A stretch of 64,000 bases of DNA from Deinococcus sp. AB2017081. Lineage in GTDB: Bacteria; Deinococcota; Deinococci; Deinococcales; Deinococcaceae. This document shows positions 1 to 10,417 of the stretch, in pieces. The DNA lies in assembly GCF_034440735.1 (NCBI RefSeq), contig NZ_CP140098.1, forward strand, positions 854,501-918,500, in the 5' to 3' direction. Both the position numbers and the translations under genes were made by a program. The number at the start of each line of letters is the position of its first letter. Within the stretch, counting starts at the first letter, position 1. The notes below the pieces were generated by a model. That model was not told the DNA's origin, did not search any database, and saw nothing but the letters and a program-made list of their open reading frames with translations.

Positions 1-869
<869 letters not shown>

Positions 870-889
870 CCGGGCCGCACCTGATGTGG

Positions 890-925
890 GGTGTGGGTGG
901 TGGGGCCGGGCCCCACACCCACACC
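890..925 (+). other. Intercistronic hairpin after the binding-protein gene
   Basis: The arm starting GGTGTGGGTGG is complementary to GGCCCCACACCC downstream, with one bulged base, giving a long GC-rich stem. It lies between the stop of the binding-protein gene and a strong Shine-Dalgarno (AAAGGAGG, 943-950) for the first permease. Such hairpins commonly stabilise the binding-protein part of the message or attenuate transcription, so that binding protein exceeds permease. That role is inferred. Confidence 0.6.
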
Positions 926-957
926 TCTCCCCTTGACCAAGAAAGGAGGCCGGCACC

Positions 958-2078
<1,121 letters not shown>

Positions 2079-2082
<4 letters not shown>

Positions 2083-2942
2083 CGGCCACGCCCGCACAGA
2101 CCGCCCCCACCACCGTGCCCCGCGCCCCCGTGACCCCTGGCCGTGTGCTGATGTACCTCCTGCTGGTCGTGGCCGCGCTGTTCTTCCTGGTGCCGGTGTA
2201 CCTGCTGTTCGCCACGGCGCTCAAGAGCCCGGACGCGATCAACCTCGCCACGTCGTGGCACTGGCCCGCCGCCCTGAACTGGGCGAGCTTCTCCGAGGCG
2301 TGGGCCAAGATCGGCGGCAACCTGGGCAACTCCCTGTTCCTGGCCGTGACCGCTACGATCCTGAGCGCCATGCTCGGCAGCGTGAACGGCTACGCCCTGA
2401 GCAAGTGGAAGTTCCGGGGCGCCAACACCCTGTTCGCGCTGATGCTGTTCGGGATGTTCATTCCGTATCAGGCCGTGCTGATCCCGCTGTTCCAGTTCAT
2501 CAAATCGCTGGGCCTGTACGGCTCGATCTGGGGCCTGATCCTGGCGCATGTCGTGTACGGCATCCCGATCACCACACTCATCTTCCGGAACTTCTACGCC
2601 GACGTGCCCGACGCCCTGATCGAGGCGGCGACCATCGACGGCGCGGGCTTCTGGAGCATCTACGGCAAGGTCATCTTCCCGATCTCGATTCCGGGCTTCG
2701 TGGTCGTGATCATCTGGCAGTTCACGCAGGTGTGGAACGAGTTCCTGTTCGCCGCCACCCTGACCAACACCTCGTCGCAGCCCGTGACCTACGCGCTGTC
2801 GCAGCTGTCGGGCGGGCAGGCCGTGTCGTGGAACCTGCCGATGGCCGGGGCGATCCTGGCCGCGCTGCCCACGCTGCTGGTGTACATCCTGCTGGGCCGC
2901 TACTTCGTGCGTGGCCTGCTGGCCGGGAGCGTCAAGGGCTGA
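2079..2942 (+). CDS. ABC sugar transporter permease, MalG-type
   Basis: This is the second membrane subunit of the importer, 287 residues, with six predicted membrane spans. The EAA loop is visible ([21 protein letters not shown] followed by VIFPISIPG). The C-terminus ([15 protein letters not shown]) is typical of MalG-like permeases. I place the start at ATG 2079, which overlaps the stop of the preceding permease by four bases. The frame stays open upstream, but only as a shadow of the MalF-type gene. Sugar specificity cannot be told from the sequence. Confidence 0.93.
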
Positions 2943-2994
2943 ACCCGGCCGGGACGATCCGCTCCTCCAGTCTGGTAGGCATCCCCAAGCTGTA

Positions 2995-3030
2995 GACCGT
3001 GCGCCGTGACTTTCGCCACGGCGCACGGTC
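2995..3030 (+). terminator. Strong hairpin ending the ABC importer operon
   Basis: A perfect 14-bp inverted repeat, GACCGTGCGCCGTG and its complement, encloses an 8-base loop (ACTTTCGC). It sits 50 bases after the last permease. Only a weak T-run follows (CATTG), so termination may need Rho, but the stem itself is very stable. Confidence 0.7.
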
Positions 3031-3098
3031 ATTGCGGCCCGGCCCACAGTGGGTGAAGGAACACCGCCCGCCATGCGGGGTAGACTGACGATCCAAGC

Positions 3099-4250
3099 AT
3101 GGCGAGCGCACATCCCCCCACGGTTTTTGTTGTCGCGGCCGACCCGGCCCGCTCAGCCACGCTCGTCCCGGCGTTGCCGCAGGTGACGGTCATTCCCGTC
3201 CCCGACGCCGAGACCCTGCTGCGCGAGGCCCACGTGACCCCGCCCGACGTGGTGCTGCTGTACACCGACACCCCCGGCGTGCCGCTGTGGCAGGTGCTGC
3301 CCATGCTGCGGCAGCGGGCCGAACTGGCCGGCACACGCTGGCTGGCGGTGGGGTCGACCGGTCTGGGCGAGATGCTCAGTGCCGGCGCGGACGCCCTGAT
3401 CGGCGACACCACGCCCACCGCTGCGCTGGTGCTGCAGATCCGCACCATGCTGGGCCGCGCCACGCAGCACCACGACATGCACGGGCGGATCGCGTCCCTG
3501 CAACGCCGGATGGACACCTGGGAGCACGAGGAGCGGGTGCGCGACCAGCTGGTGCACATGCTCGTCCATGACCTGAAAAATCCCATCGCAGCCGTGATGG
3601 GCCTGCTGGAGATCGTGTACGAGGATCACCGCGTGCCCGAGGACAGCCGTGAGCTGATCAAGGTCGCCCGCGACGAGACCCAGCACCTGCTGCATCTGGC
3701 CGTGAACATGCTCGATGTCCGCAAGATCCAGGCGGGCAAGATGAACCTGCGGCGGGAACTGGTGTTCAGCCCGATGTTCGAGGAGATCATGGAGCAGGCG
3801 CGCGGCGATGTGGGCAGTGGCCTGCGCGACCGGCATGTGCGGGTGGAGGTCGAACAGGATCTGTCGCCGGCCAGCGTGGATCCGGAGATCCTGCGGCGCG
3901 TGCTGGCGAACCTGCTCAGCAACGCCATGAAACACACCACCACCGGCGGGGTCATCAGCCTGCTGGTGCGTGCCGTCCCCGACGGCGTGCAGGTGGCCGT
4001 CCGCGACGACGGCGAGGGCATTCCCGCCGAGGACATCCCCAACCTGTTCGCGGCCTTCGAGCAGTCCCGCCTGACGCTGCACGGCCGCTTCGACACGGGC
4101 ATGGGCCTCGCGTTCTGCAAGCTCGCCATCGAGGAACACGGCGGCACCATCTGGGTCGAGTCCGAGCGTGGCAAGGGCGCCACCTTCTACTTCAACCTTC
4201 CTCTGGCCGCCGATGCCGAGGACGACGATTTCATCGAGATCCTGAACTGA
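3099..4250 (+). CDS. Sensor histidine kinase with degenerate receiver domain
   Basis: This is a cytosolic hybrid-like kinase of 383 residues with no membrane segment. Residues 1-120 fold like a response-regulator receiver, but the phospho-acceptor aspartate position is a tyrosine (VVLLY, Y55). A coiled linker (about 125-148) leads to the dimerisation domain with phospho-accepting H157 in VHDLKNP. The HATPase domain follows, with N box [11 protein letters not shown]1 box DDGEGIP and G2 box [16 protein letters not shown]. No partner regulator lies beside it. A -10-like TAGACT at 3081-3086 precedes the ATG by 12 bases. The signal and target are unknown. Confidence 0.9.
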   Translation: MASAHPPTVFVVAADPARSATLVPALPQVTVIPVPDAETLLREAHVTPPDVVLLYTDTPGVPLWQVLPMLRQRAELAGTRWLAVGSTGLGEMLSAGADALIGDTTPTAALVLQIRTMLGRATQHHDMHGRIASLQRRMDTWEHEERVRDQLVHMLVHDLKNPIAAVMGLLEIVYEDHRVPEDSRELIKVARDETQHLLHLAVNMLDVRKIQAGKMNLRRELVFSPMFEEIMEQARGDVGSGLRDRHVRVEVEQDLSPASVDPEILRRVLANLLSNAMKHTTTGGVISLLVRAVPDGVQVAVRDDGEGIPAEDIPNLFAAFEQSRLTLHGRFDTGMGLAFCKLAIEEHGGTIWVESERGKGATFYFNLPLAADAEDDDFIEILN

Positions 4251-4412
4251 GCCCGGCTGCTGTGTGCCGGCGCCGGGGCCGGCCTGCCGCCTTCCGGGCC
4301 TCCATGGGGGGGGACACGCCCCCGATTTCTGACCCGTTCCTAAATCCTCACTGGGCGCTACCTAAAGGGGGGGATCATCCACCCGTCGGCGTGCTCCTTC
4401 ACACTTGGAGGC

Positions 4413-4547
4413 ATGAACGTCCCCCGCTCCCCGCTGCTCCCGACGACCTCCGCGCTCCGCGTGGAGCCTGTCCCGGCGGCCGGGCGGCCGGCCGCGTCCC
4501 GTCCCCGGCCCTTCAGTGGCGGCAGCCACCTGAGCTGGGCCGGCTGA
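4413..4547 (+). CDS. Possible 44-residue small protein
   Basis: ATG 4413 lies directly behind TTGGAGG (4405-4411), one of the better Shine-Dalgarno matches in this region, and opens a frame of 44 codons. The product is rich in proline, arginine and serine (starts MNVPRSPLLP, ends SHLSWAG), with no membrane segment and no cysteine. I recognise no family. It could be a leader peptide or chance, because random ORFs of this size are common in GC-rich DNA. The ribosome-binding site is the only real support. Confidence 0.3.
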   Translation: MNVPRSPLLPTTSALRVEPVPAAGRPAASRPRPFSGGSHLSWAG

Positions 4548-4648
4548 GCACACTCCACCATGCAGTGATCCAGAATTACCCAGAACGTCGCCTCAGAGCG
4601 GCTTTTTTTTGCTCTCGCGTTCGCCGGGCACTCCGGAACTGCCACGTC

Positions 4649-4662
4649 TGACAGCGCTGTCA
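4649..4662. promoter_or_regulatory. Perfect 14-bp palindrome, candidate operator
   Basis: TGACAGCGCTGTCA is fully self-complementary. It lies 70 bases before ATG 4732, in front of an A+T-rich patch (GTGTAAGAATTAAGACA, about 4692-4708) that could hold a -10. A dimeric regulator could bind here. No regulator gene is adjacent, so the assignment is by symmetry only. Confidence 0.35.
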
Positions 4663-4731
4663 CAGCGAGACCGGGGAGGCGACCGGCGCCGGTGTAAGAA
4701 TTAAGACAGGTCGTGGTGTCCAAGCTGAGGC

Positions 4732-4932
4732 ATGACCAGCATGGAGTATGGCCGACATGTCCGTCGGGTCATGGAATGGGACGAGGTCACCCTCGACGAA
4801 CCCGTGCTGAGGGCACCGGTCGACCTGACCCATGGTTCCGTGTTTGTGGTCGAAGAGGACGACGCGCCCCGGGCGGCGCCGTCGCTGATCACGTCGGTGG
4901 CGCGGCTGCTCGGGCGCCGGCCGCCCGGCTGA
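4732..4932 (+). CDS. Small hypothetical acidic protein (66 aa)
   Basis: This is a 66-codon frame starting at ATG 4732, with GAGGC just upstream as a weak ribosome-binding site. The product is acidic in the middle (VVEEDDAPR) and basic at the end (RLLGRRPPG), with no membrane segment. I recognise no family. It lies tail to tail with the acetyltransferase gene on the other strand, 31 bases away. An A+T-richer patch upstream is consistent with a promoter. It is plausible as a gene but not proven. Confidence 0.45.
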   Translation: MTSMEYGRHVRRVMEWDEVTLDEPVLRAPVDLTHGSVFVVEEDDAPRAAPSLITSVARLLGRRPPG

Positions 4933-4963
4933 GCCGCCCGGCCACAGGCACCGGCATCCACGC

Positions 4964-5980
4964 TCACTGCAGCCTGAGCTGCCACTCCATGAAGGTCGCC
5001 CATTCGGTGAAGCCGAGCGCCACGTTGATGCCCAGCATGGCCTCGTTCACGCTGGCGTTGTTGGTGCGGACAAACCGGGTTCCCGGACACGCGGCCCGCA
5101 CGTGATCCAGCATGGCCGCCTTGACCCACTTGCCCAGCCCCAGGCCCCGGGCCATCGGGCGCACGCCGGTGGCGCCCTGGTACAGCAGGGTGGCCCGTTC
5201 CGGCTGCCAGAACACCTCGGTGAACGCGTCCAGCTGCCCGCTGCGGGTGTCCTCGACGGACATCAGCCAGCGCACCTCGCCGGATTCGTCGAGCATGGCG
5301 TCCCACGCGCGGATCATCCCAGGCGTGATCGTCCAGTCCTCCACGTCCAGGTCGCCGCGGGGCGCGGTATTCATGACCATCATCATGTCCGCCATGCGGT
5401 CCAGGTACATGTCGGGAATGGTGCGCCACACGTGCAGCCGGTACGGGTCGCCGTCCGGGCGGATCTGCCAGCGGGCCAGCAGCTCCTCGTCCAGGGCGCT
5501 CAGGTCGAGCTGGCTCTGGCGGTTGGGCAGCGCCGCCTCGGCTCCCAGGGAGCGGGCGAAGGCCTCGCCGGCCGGGCTGCGGCTGGACGTGCCGGCCATG
5601 ACCACCCGCCGGCCCTCACGCTCTGCGACCACCCGCAGCGCCGCCCACACGCGGGTGCCCAGGCCCCGGCGGCGGGCCTGCGGATGCACGTAGAGCCGCA
5701 CCGACGCGGCGTGCGTGTTCTGTTTCAGGTCGTACCCGATCCGGCCCCACGCGAGCGCCCGCCCGCCATCCCACACGACGACGTGATCCGCACGTTCGTC
5801 CGGATTCAGCTGTCCCAGGTTGACCGCCTCGTGCTGCGGCAGCAGGGGCGGGTCGTCCGGGTTTGCGAAGGCGAAGGCGTCGGCCAGCAGCTGCCCCACC
5901 GCCAGACGCTGCTCCGGCGTGGCTGAGCGCGGATCGAAGGGCGTCACGTCCACCCGGGTCACGTCGGGAATCGTCATCAT
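4964..5980 (-). CDS. GNAT N-acetyltransferase with two tandem GNAT domains
   Basis: The product is about 338 residues. The first GNAT fold has a clear acetyl-CoA loop ([18 protein letters not shown]). The second, C-terminal fold keeps a degenerate version ([20 protein letters not shown]) and ends with [19 protein letters not shown], a common close of such proteins. It would transfer an acetyl group to an unknown amine. The frame runs back to 6061, but I start at ATG 5980. A CACACT hexamer lies 6 bases upstream, as in other leaderless genes here, and the earlier residues resemble translated intergenic DNA. It is divergent from the DUF99 gene. Confidence 0.85.
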   Translation of the reverse strand: MMTIPDVTRVDVTPFDPRSATPEQRLAVGQLLADAFAFANPDDPPLLPQHEAVNLGQLNPDERADHVVVWDGGRALAWGRIGYDLKQNTHAASVRLYVHPQARRRGLGTRVWAALRVVAEREGRRVVMAGTSSRSPAGEAFARSLGAEAALPNRQSQLDLSALDEELLARWQIRPDGDPYRLHVWRTIPDMYLDRMADMMMVMNTAPRGDLDVEDWTITPGMIRAWDAMLDESGEVRWLMSVEDTRSGQLDAFTEVFWQPERATLLYQGATGVRPMARGLGLGKWVKAAMLDHVRAACPGTRFVRTNNASVNEAMLGINVALGFTEWATFMEWQLRLQ

Positions 5981-6042
5981 GGACGCAGTGTGACCTCCGC
6001 ACGTCTGCGGCGCATCGGCCACGTGGCGGATACCCTGCGCAC

Positions 6043-6600
6043 ATGACCGGCCTGCACGCACTCGGCTTCGACGACGCGCCCTTCGACCGGGCGTGGCGGG
6101 GCGACGTGCCTGTGTTCGGTGCCGCCTACGCGGGCCGCACGCTGCACGGCGTGGTGTCCGGCCGGGTGCGGCGGGACGGCCGCAACAGCACCGCCGAACT
6201 CGCGCGGCTGACCACCGCGGCGGGAGAGCACGTGCGCCTCGTGCTGCTCCAGGGCATCGCGCTCGCGGGCTTCAACGTCGTGGACATCCACGCCCTGCAC
6301 GCGGCGACCGGCCGCCCGGTGCTCGTCGTCGCCCGCCGCGCGCCCCGGCTGGACGCGGTGAGGACGGCCCTGCTGACGCATGTGCCTGGGGGTGCCCAGA
6401 AGTGGCGGCTGGTGCAGGCGGCGGGGGAGATGGAAGCGTGCGCGGGCGTGTGGGTGCAGCGCGCGGGCCTGAATCTGGAGGACGCCGCGCAGGCGCTCAC
6501 GGCCCTGACCGTCACCGGCCGTATCCCCGAACCGCTGCGCGCCGCGCACCTCATCGCGGGCGGCACGACGCGCGGGTCGAGCCGCGGGCAGCGGGTGTAG
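6043..6600 (+). CDS. DUF99 family protein (UPF0215, endonuclease V-like)
   Basis: This 185-residue protein opens with GFDDAPF and carries [16 protein letters not shown], the hallmarks of DUF99/UPF0215. That family is structurally related to endonuclease V and is found mainly in archaea and Deinococcus-Thermus. The family is suspected of nucleic-acid repair or editing roles, but none is demonstrated here. The start is ATG 6043, with TACCCT at 6031-6036, six bases upstream, fitting leaderless transcription. It shares a 62-base divergent promoter region with the acetyltransferase gene. Confidence 0.8.
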   Translation: MTGLHALGFDDAPFDRAWRGDVPVFGAAYAGRTLHGVVSGRVRRDGRNSTAELARLTTAAGEHVRLVLLQGIALAGFNVVDIHALHAATGRPVLVVARRAPRLDAVRTALLTHVPGGAQKWRLVQAAGEMEACAGVWVQRAGLNLEDAAQALTALTVTGRIPEPLRAAHLIAGGTTRGSSRGQRV

Positions 6601-6652
6601 TGGTAGGGCATATGGCCGCCAGTGGGCTGCGCCTCCGTCGTCCGTTCCAGAC

Positions 6653-7519
6653 CTACTTCGACGCCGATACGGCGTGTGAACGATGTCCAGGACTCCATCG
6701 CCACGCCGCCAGACCCAGCAGAATCGCCGTGGCGAGCACAGCAACCGTCAGACGGGCAGGATCGGGGGCGCTGAGCAGGGCATCCGGCGTGTGGGTCGCC
6801 ACGAAGTTCTGCATCGCGGCGCAGTCCAGGCCCGTCTGTGCCACCGGCTGGAAGGTCTCTCTGGAATACAGTGCCTGGAACTGCAGCAGGAACGGATCTG
6901 CGATGAATCGTGCGCCTCCGGCTCCACCGGCCTGCCACACGAAGCCCAGACCGACGCTGAGGCCCAGGGCACCGAGCAGGCTCAGGACGGGCGACAGCCA
7001 CCGGCGCAGCGCGGCGGCCACCGCCAGTGTGGCGACCCCGCGCAGCCACAGCAGGCCCAGGGCCGCGCCGTAGCTGGCCCAGAGGTCGCGTTCCAGCCAC
7101 CAGTCCACGGTGTTCAGTCCTTGCAGCGCCAGCACGATGCCCGAGCACGCGACGGCCAACAGCACGAGGCTCAGGCCGCTGGTCAGGCGTGCACGGAACA
7201 CCGCCCACGGTGACAGCGGAGCCAGGGTCAGAAATGCCTCGTCCTGCCGGAAGCGTGACCCGGCCCACGCGCCCACTGCCGGGATCAGCAGGGCACCCAC
7301 GCTGCCGAACCAGAACCCGGCCAGATCGACGCTGACGTGGTAGGGCTGGCCGATACTCACGGCCCAGCCACCACATGCCGTCGGCCCCAGGGTTTTCATG
7401 GTGGCACCCGCGAAGAATCCTGCCGCCGCAGTCAGGCCCACAGTGATCGGCAGGGCGGCCCGCAGGGAGCGCCACTCCAGCCAGCCCAGCGCAGAGCGGG
7501 AGACGGGCCAGCGCGTCAC
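6653..7519 (-). CDS. ABC transporter permease (membrane subunit of YtrB-like exporter)
   Basis: This hydrophobic protein of 288 residues has about six or seven membrane stretches, for example VLLAVACSGIVLALQ and VLATAILLGLAAW. No ATPase motif is present. Its start overlaps the stop of the ATP-binding subunit gene by four bases, so the two form one exporter. Membrane subunits of this class are poorly conserved, and the assignment rests on hydrophobicity and the neighbours. It is the last gene of the GntR-ATPase-permease operon. Confidence 0.8.
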   Translation of the reverse strand: MTRWPVSRSALGWLEWRSLRAALPITVGLTAAAGFFAGATMKTLGPTACGGWAVSIGQPYHVSVDLAGFWFGSVGALLIPAVGAWAGSRFRQDEAFLTLAPLSPWAVFRARLTSGLSLVLLAVACSGIVLALQGLNTVDWWLERDLWASYGAALGLLWLRGVATLAVAAALRRWLSPVLSLLGALGLSVGLGFVWQAGGAGGARFIADPFLLQFQALYSRETFQPVAQTGLDCAAMQNFVATHTPDALLSAPDPARLTVAVLATAILLGLAAWRWSPGHRSHAVSASK

Positions 7520-8421
7520 GCCGCCCCCCGGATATCGGAGGCGGTCATCAGCTCGGCGTACGTCTGTGCCAGGGGGCAGGGCCGGGACTGGATGTCGAGC
7601 GGGCGCAGTGTCTGGAGCGCGGCCAGCACCGGGCCGTGAGCACCGCTCAGGTGCAGGCTCAGGGTGCGGCCGTCCAGACCCATACCCTTGACACCGGGCA
7701 GTGCCCGTAGGTCGTCCAGCACGTTGGCGGGCAGCACGTCTGGGAGGATGACCTGAAGGGTGGTCGAGGCCGCCCGCAGATCATCCAGATCGGCCTGGAG
7801 TTTTACCGCGCCGCGCTGGAGAAAGACGCCCCGGTCGGCCAGCCCCTCGATCTCCGGCAGGACGTGGGAGCTGAGCAGTACCGTGCCGCCGTCGGCGGCG
7901 AACAGGGCCACGGCGCGGGCGAGCAGGGCACGGTGCTCGGGATCGAGGCCGTTGCTGGGCTCGTCGAGCAACAGGAGGGGGGCGCGGCAGCCGAAGGCGT
8001 AGGCCAGGGCGAGCCCCATCCTCTGCCCGGTGCTCAGGCGCGAGGCACGGGCCTGGAGCGGGACGTGGAGTTCGTGCGCCGCCTCCAGGGCGTGCGACTG
8101 AGACCACGCGGGGTAGGCGCGGGCACCGAACGCGAAGTGGGCGTGGCCGGTCTCCTGTTCCAGAAAGGTTCCGCCCGTGGGGACATACGCCACGTGCCTG
8201 CGCCAGTGCGCTGTGGTGGGGTCACCGATCCCAGGACTGCGGATCTGACCTCGATCCGGTGTCAACAGGCCGGCCAGGACACGCATCAGGGTGGTCTTGC
8301 CGCTGCCGTTGGGGCCAAGCAGAGCGGTGATGGAACCTGTGGGAAGGTTCAGCGAAACGCCGCTCAGTACCGTCTGGCGGCCCCGGCTGGCATGGACATC
8401 GAGCACATCGAGGGCGTTCAC
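7516..8421 (-). CDS. ABC transporter ATP-binding protein (YtrB/CcmA type)
   Basis: The 301-residue ATPase has Walker A GPNGSGKTT (residues 36-44), an unusual signature LSTGQ (129-133, in place of LSGGQ), Walker B LLLLDEP (149-155) and a D-loop NGLDPEHR. A switch histidine follows in LLSSHVLPEIEGLADR. The start codon is GTG 8421, overlapping the regulator's stop (GTGA). With the permease it forms a drug or antibiotic exporter like the Ytr/Bcr systems controlled by GntR proteins. The substrate is unknown. Confidence 0.92.
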   Translation of the reverse strand: MNALDVLDVHASRGRQTVLSGVSLNLPTGSITALLGPNGSGKTTLMRVLAGLLTPDRGQIRSPGIGDPTTAHWRRHVAYVPTGGTFLEQETGHAHFAFGARAYPAWSQSHALEAAHELHVPLQARASRLSTGQRMGLALAYAFGCRAPLLLLDEPSNGLDPEHRALLARAVALFAADGGTVLLSSHVLPEIEGLADRGVFLQRGAVKLQADLDDLRAASTTLQVILPDVLPANVLDDLRALPGVKGMGLDGRTLSLHLSGAHGPVLAALQTLRPLDIQSRPCPLAQTYAELMTASDIRGAA

Positions 8422-8849
8422 TGGGCGTTCTCCGAGAGCCTGTCGCCGTGCAGCACCTCTTCGAGGGTCGCGTGGAGGTCGGCAGGAGAGACGCCGGCAC
8501 GGAGCAGCTCCAGCAGCAGGGTTCGCAGCTCTCCCAGGGCACCTGCCTGCCCTGGGGTCGCGGTCTGGGGGAGGGAGATGACTGTGGTGCCGGCTCCGGC
8601 CCGGTTCTCGGTATACCCGTTGCGCTGGAGGGCGGCGTAGGCCTTGCTGACCGTGTTGGGGGCCAGGCGCAGGTGGGCTGCCAGGGTGCGAATGGTGGGC
8701 AGGGCGTCGCCGGGTCGGAGGGTGCCGCGCTCAATGGCGCGCTCAAGGGCCGACTGGAGCTGGAGCGACACGGGCAGACCGCTATGCGGATCGATGGTCG
8801 TGCTGAGCCACAGAAGCAGGCCCTGCTGTCGCGCGTCATCTTGTCTCAT
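8418..8849 (-). CDS. GntR-family transcriptional regulator, YtrA subfamily
   Basis: The product is 143 residues when started at ATG 8849. A GntR winged helix (about residues 15-85: LQSALERAIERGTLRPGD, then LAAHLRLAPNTVSKAYAALQRNG) is followed by a short C-terminal helix pair, the YtrA layout without a large effector domain. It is the first gene of the exporter operon and probably represses it. The frame extends 17 codons further upstream. I prefer 8849 because a perfect inverted repeat and a promoter sit over that extension, giving a leaderless, autoregulated message. Confidence 0.88.
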   Translation of the reverse strand: MRQDDARQQGLLLWLSTTIDPHSGLPVSLQLQSALERAIERGTLRPGDALPTIRTLAAHLRLAPNTVSKAYAALQRNGYTENRAGAGTTVISLPQTATPGQAGALGELRTLLLELLRAGVSPADLHATLEEVLHGDRLSENAQ

Positions 8850-8888
8850 ACCATTGAGACAATGCGACAAACGACGTGTGGATGTCAA
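8841..8888 (-). promoter_or_regulatory. Promoter and operator of the GntR-ABC exporter operon
   Basis: On the minus strand there is a consensus -35 TTGACA (8883-8888), an 18-base spacer and a -10-like CATTGT (8859-8864). A perfect 8-bp inverted repeat, TTGTCTCA-N6-TGAGACAA (8841-8862), overlaps the -10 and contains the ATG at 8849. Transcription would begin at or next to the start codon. GntR bound to this repeat would block its own promoter. Confidence 0.75.
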
Positions 8889-8923
8889 CCCATTGCCCAA
8901 CCGTTCGACGTTTACTCATCAAA

Positions 8924-8946
8924 TTGCTTTGCAAAGCAAGTACTAT
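8924..8946 (+). promoter_or_regulatory. Palindromic operator and -10 of the MarR operon
   Basis: TTGCTTTGCAAAGCAA (8924-8939) is a perfect 16-bp palindrome, directly followed by a -10-like TACTAT (8941-8946). It lies 48 bases before the MarR-type gene. MarR-family dimers bind sites of this size and symmetry, so autorepression is likely. It is separate from the GntR site 62 bases away. Confidence 0.65.
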
Positions 8947-8993
8947 CGGATCACTGCCGGGACGACCCCTCTGCCCCGGCCAGGAGTGCCCCG

Positions 8994-9434
8994 ATGCTGA
9001 ACCTCACCCCCACCGAAAAACTCGCCTGGCGCGGTTTCCTGCACGCCCACGACACGCTGTGGAAGGGCCTGGACGCCGAGCTCGGCCGCGACGACCTGAA
9101 CCTTCCGGCGTACGAACTGCTGACCGCGCTGCAGGAGGCGGGCCTGAGCGGCATGCGCATGACCGAGCTCGCGCGCACCCTGCGCTTTTCCGGCGGGGGT
9201 CTGACCCGGCTGGCCGACAAGCTCCGGCAGCAGGGCCTGATCGGCCGCCGCCGCTGTCCCGACGACGGGCGCGGGTGGGAGGTCTACCTGACGTCGGTGG
9301 GCGAGGAGAAACTGCGCCGCATCCACGCCCGGCACCTGCGCGAGGTGCGCCGCCGCTTCCTTGACAAGCTGTCTCCGCAGGAGACCGAACTGCTCGCCGG
9401 CCTGTGGCCGCGGTTCCAGGAGGATCCCGTATGA
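8994..9434 (+). CDS. MarR-family regulator (MhqR-like)
   Basis: This 146-residue winged-helix protein has the MarR core GMRMTELARTLRFSGGGLTRL (recognition helix) and the wing GLIGRRRCPDDGRGWEVYLT, ending in a dimer helix. The start is ATG 8994 after CAGGAG. Its stop overlaps the first dioxygenase gene (ATGA). Followed by two glyoxalase-fold dioxygenases and an esterase, the layout matches the quinone/catechol-sensing MhqR regulon of Bacillus. Only one cysteine is present (in RRRCPDD), a possible electrophile sensor (inference). Confidence 0.88.
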   Translation: MLNLTPTEKLAWRGFLHAHDTLWKGLDAELGRDDLNLPAYELLTALQEAGLSGMRMTELARTLRFSGGGLTRLADKLRQQGLIGRRRCPDDGRGWEVYLTSVGEEKLRRIHARHLREVRRRFLDKLSPQETELLAGLWPRFQEDPV

Positions 9435-10390
9435 TTCCCGCTCCCCTCGGCGGCCTCCACCACGTCAGCGCGCTGAGCGCCGACATCGCCGCGAACCACG
9501 ACTTCTACACGCGGGTGCTCGGGCTGCGGCTCGTGAAGAAGACCGTGAACCAGGACTCGCCCGGCATGTACCACCTGTTCTACGCCGACGGCGTGGGCAG
9601 CCCCGGTACCGACATGACCTTCTTCGACTTCCCCCGCGCCGCCCGCGAGCACCGCGGCACCGACGCGATCACGCGCACCACCTTCCGCTTGACCGGCGCG
9701 GCCGCCCTGAGCGCGTGGGCCGCCCGGCTCGACGACCACGCCGTGCCGCACGGCGACGTGCACGTCCGGGACGGCCGCCTGCACCTCGATCTGGAGGACG
9801 TGGACGGCACCCGCCTGTCCCTCATCGACGACGGGGGAGACGGCCCGCGCGGCGAGCCGAACCCGCACACCGACGTGCCCGAGGACGACCAGATCCAGGG
9901 CCTCGGGTACAGCGCGTTCACGGTCGCCGACCTGGCCCCCACGCACGACCTCCTGACGCGCGGCCTGGGCCTGACCGAGGGCCGGGTGTACGACGACGGC
10001 GGCTTCCCCACCCACGTCTACGAGCTCGGCGCGGGCGGCCCGCACGCGGAACTGCACGTGACCGTCCGCGACGACCTGCCGCGCGCGAAACCCGGAGCCG
10101 GGGGCGTGCACCACGTGGCCCTGCGCGTCCACGAGCAGGCCGACATGCCCCGCTGGCTGCTGCACCTCGCCGCGCAGGGCTTCGGGAACAGCGGTCTGGT
10201 CGACCGGCACTACTTCCGCTCCATCTACCTGCGCGACGGCAACGGCCTCGTGATCGAAATCGCCACGGACGGCCCCGGCTTCGCCACCGACGAGTCGGTA
10301 GACGACCTCGGCGCGGGGCTGGCCCTGCCGCCCTTCCTCGAACCGCGCCGCGCCACCATCGAGGCGCACCTCCGCCCCCTCACCGTCTGA
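9431..10390 (+). CDS. Ring-cleaving dioxygenase, MhqO/glyoxalase superfamily (copy 1)
   Basis: The 319-residue protein is built from two VOC (glyoxalase/extradiol dioxygenase) modules. The first opens with GGLHHVSALSADIAAN and the second with GLGYSAFTVADL. The segment [12 protein letters not shown] supplies a metal-ligand histidine, and [19 protein letters not shown] carries the expected glutamate. It would open hydroquinone or catechol rings, detoxifying quinone-type electrophiles. ATG 9431 overlaps the regulator's stop. It is closely similar to the next gene, so the pair arose by duplication. The exact substrate is not known. Confidence 0.88.
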   Translation: MIPAPLGGLHHVSALSADIAANHDFYTRVLGLRLVKKTVNQDSPGMYHLFYADGVGSPGTDMTFFDFPRAAREHRGTDAITRTTFRLTGAAALSAWAARLDDHAVPHGDVHVRDGRLHLDLEDVDGTRLSLIDDGGDGPRGEPNPHTDVPEDDQIQGLGYSAFTVADLAPTHDLLTRGLGLTEGRVYDDGGFPTHVYELGAGGPHAELHVTVRDDLPRAKPGAGGVHHVALRVHEQADMPRWLLHLAAQGFGNSGLVDRHYFRSIYLRDGNGLVIEIATDGPGFATDESVDDLGAGLALPPFLEPRRATIEAHLRPLTV

Positions 10391-10417
10391 TCGCGTCCGA
10401 CCCCAAAGGAGCTTCCC

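Larger units (their letters stand above)
4251..4731. other. Long intergenic stretch with GC palindromes and a possible small ORF
   Basis: This 481-base gap holds a GCCGGC...GCCGGC palindrome pair (4266-4283), a run of seven or more G before position 4372, an A+T-rich patch with T8 (about 4602-4610), and the symmetric site at 4649-4662. A 44-codon ORF with a good ribosome-binding site is listed separately. A 129-codon ORF at 4262-4651 has no recognisable protein character and looks spurious. Regulatory signals for the gene at 4732 probably lie here. Confidence 0.5.

Noticed and set aside
4262..4651. 129-codon ORF after the histidine kinase
   Set aside because: It has no ribosome-binding site, no family resemblance and an erratic composition. 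The small ORF at 4413 in another frame is at least as likely.
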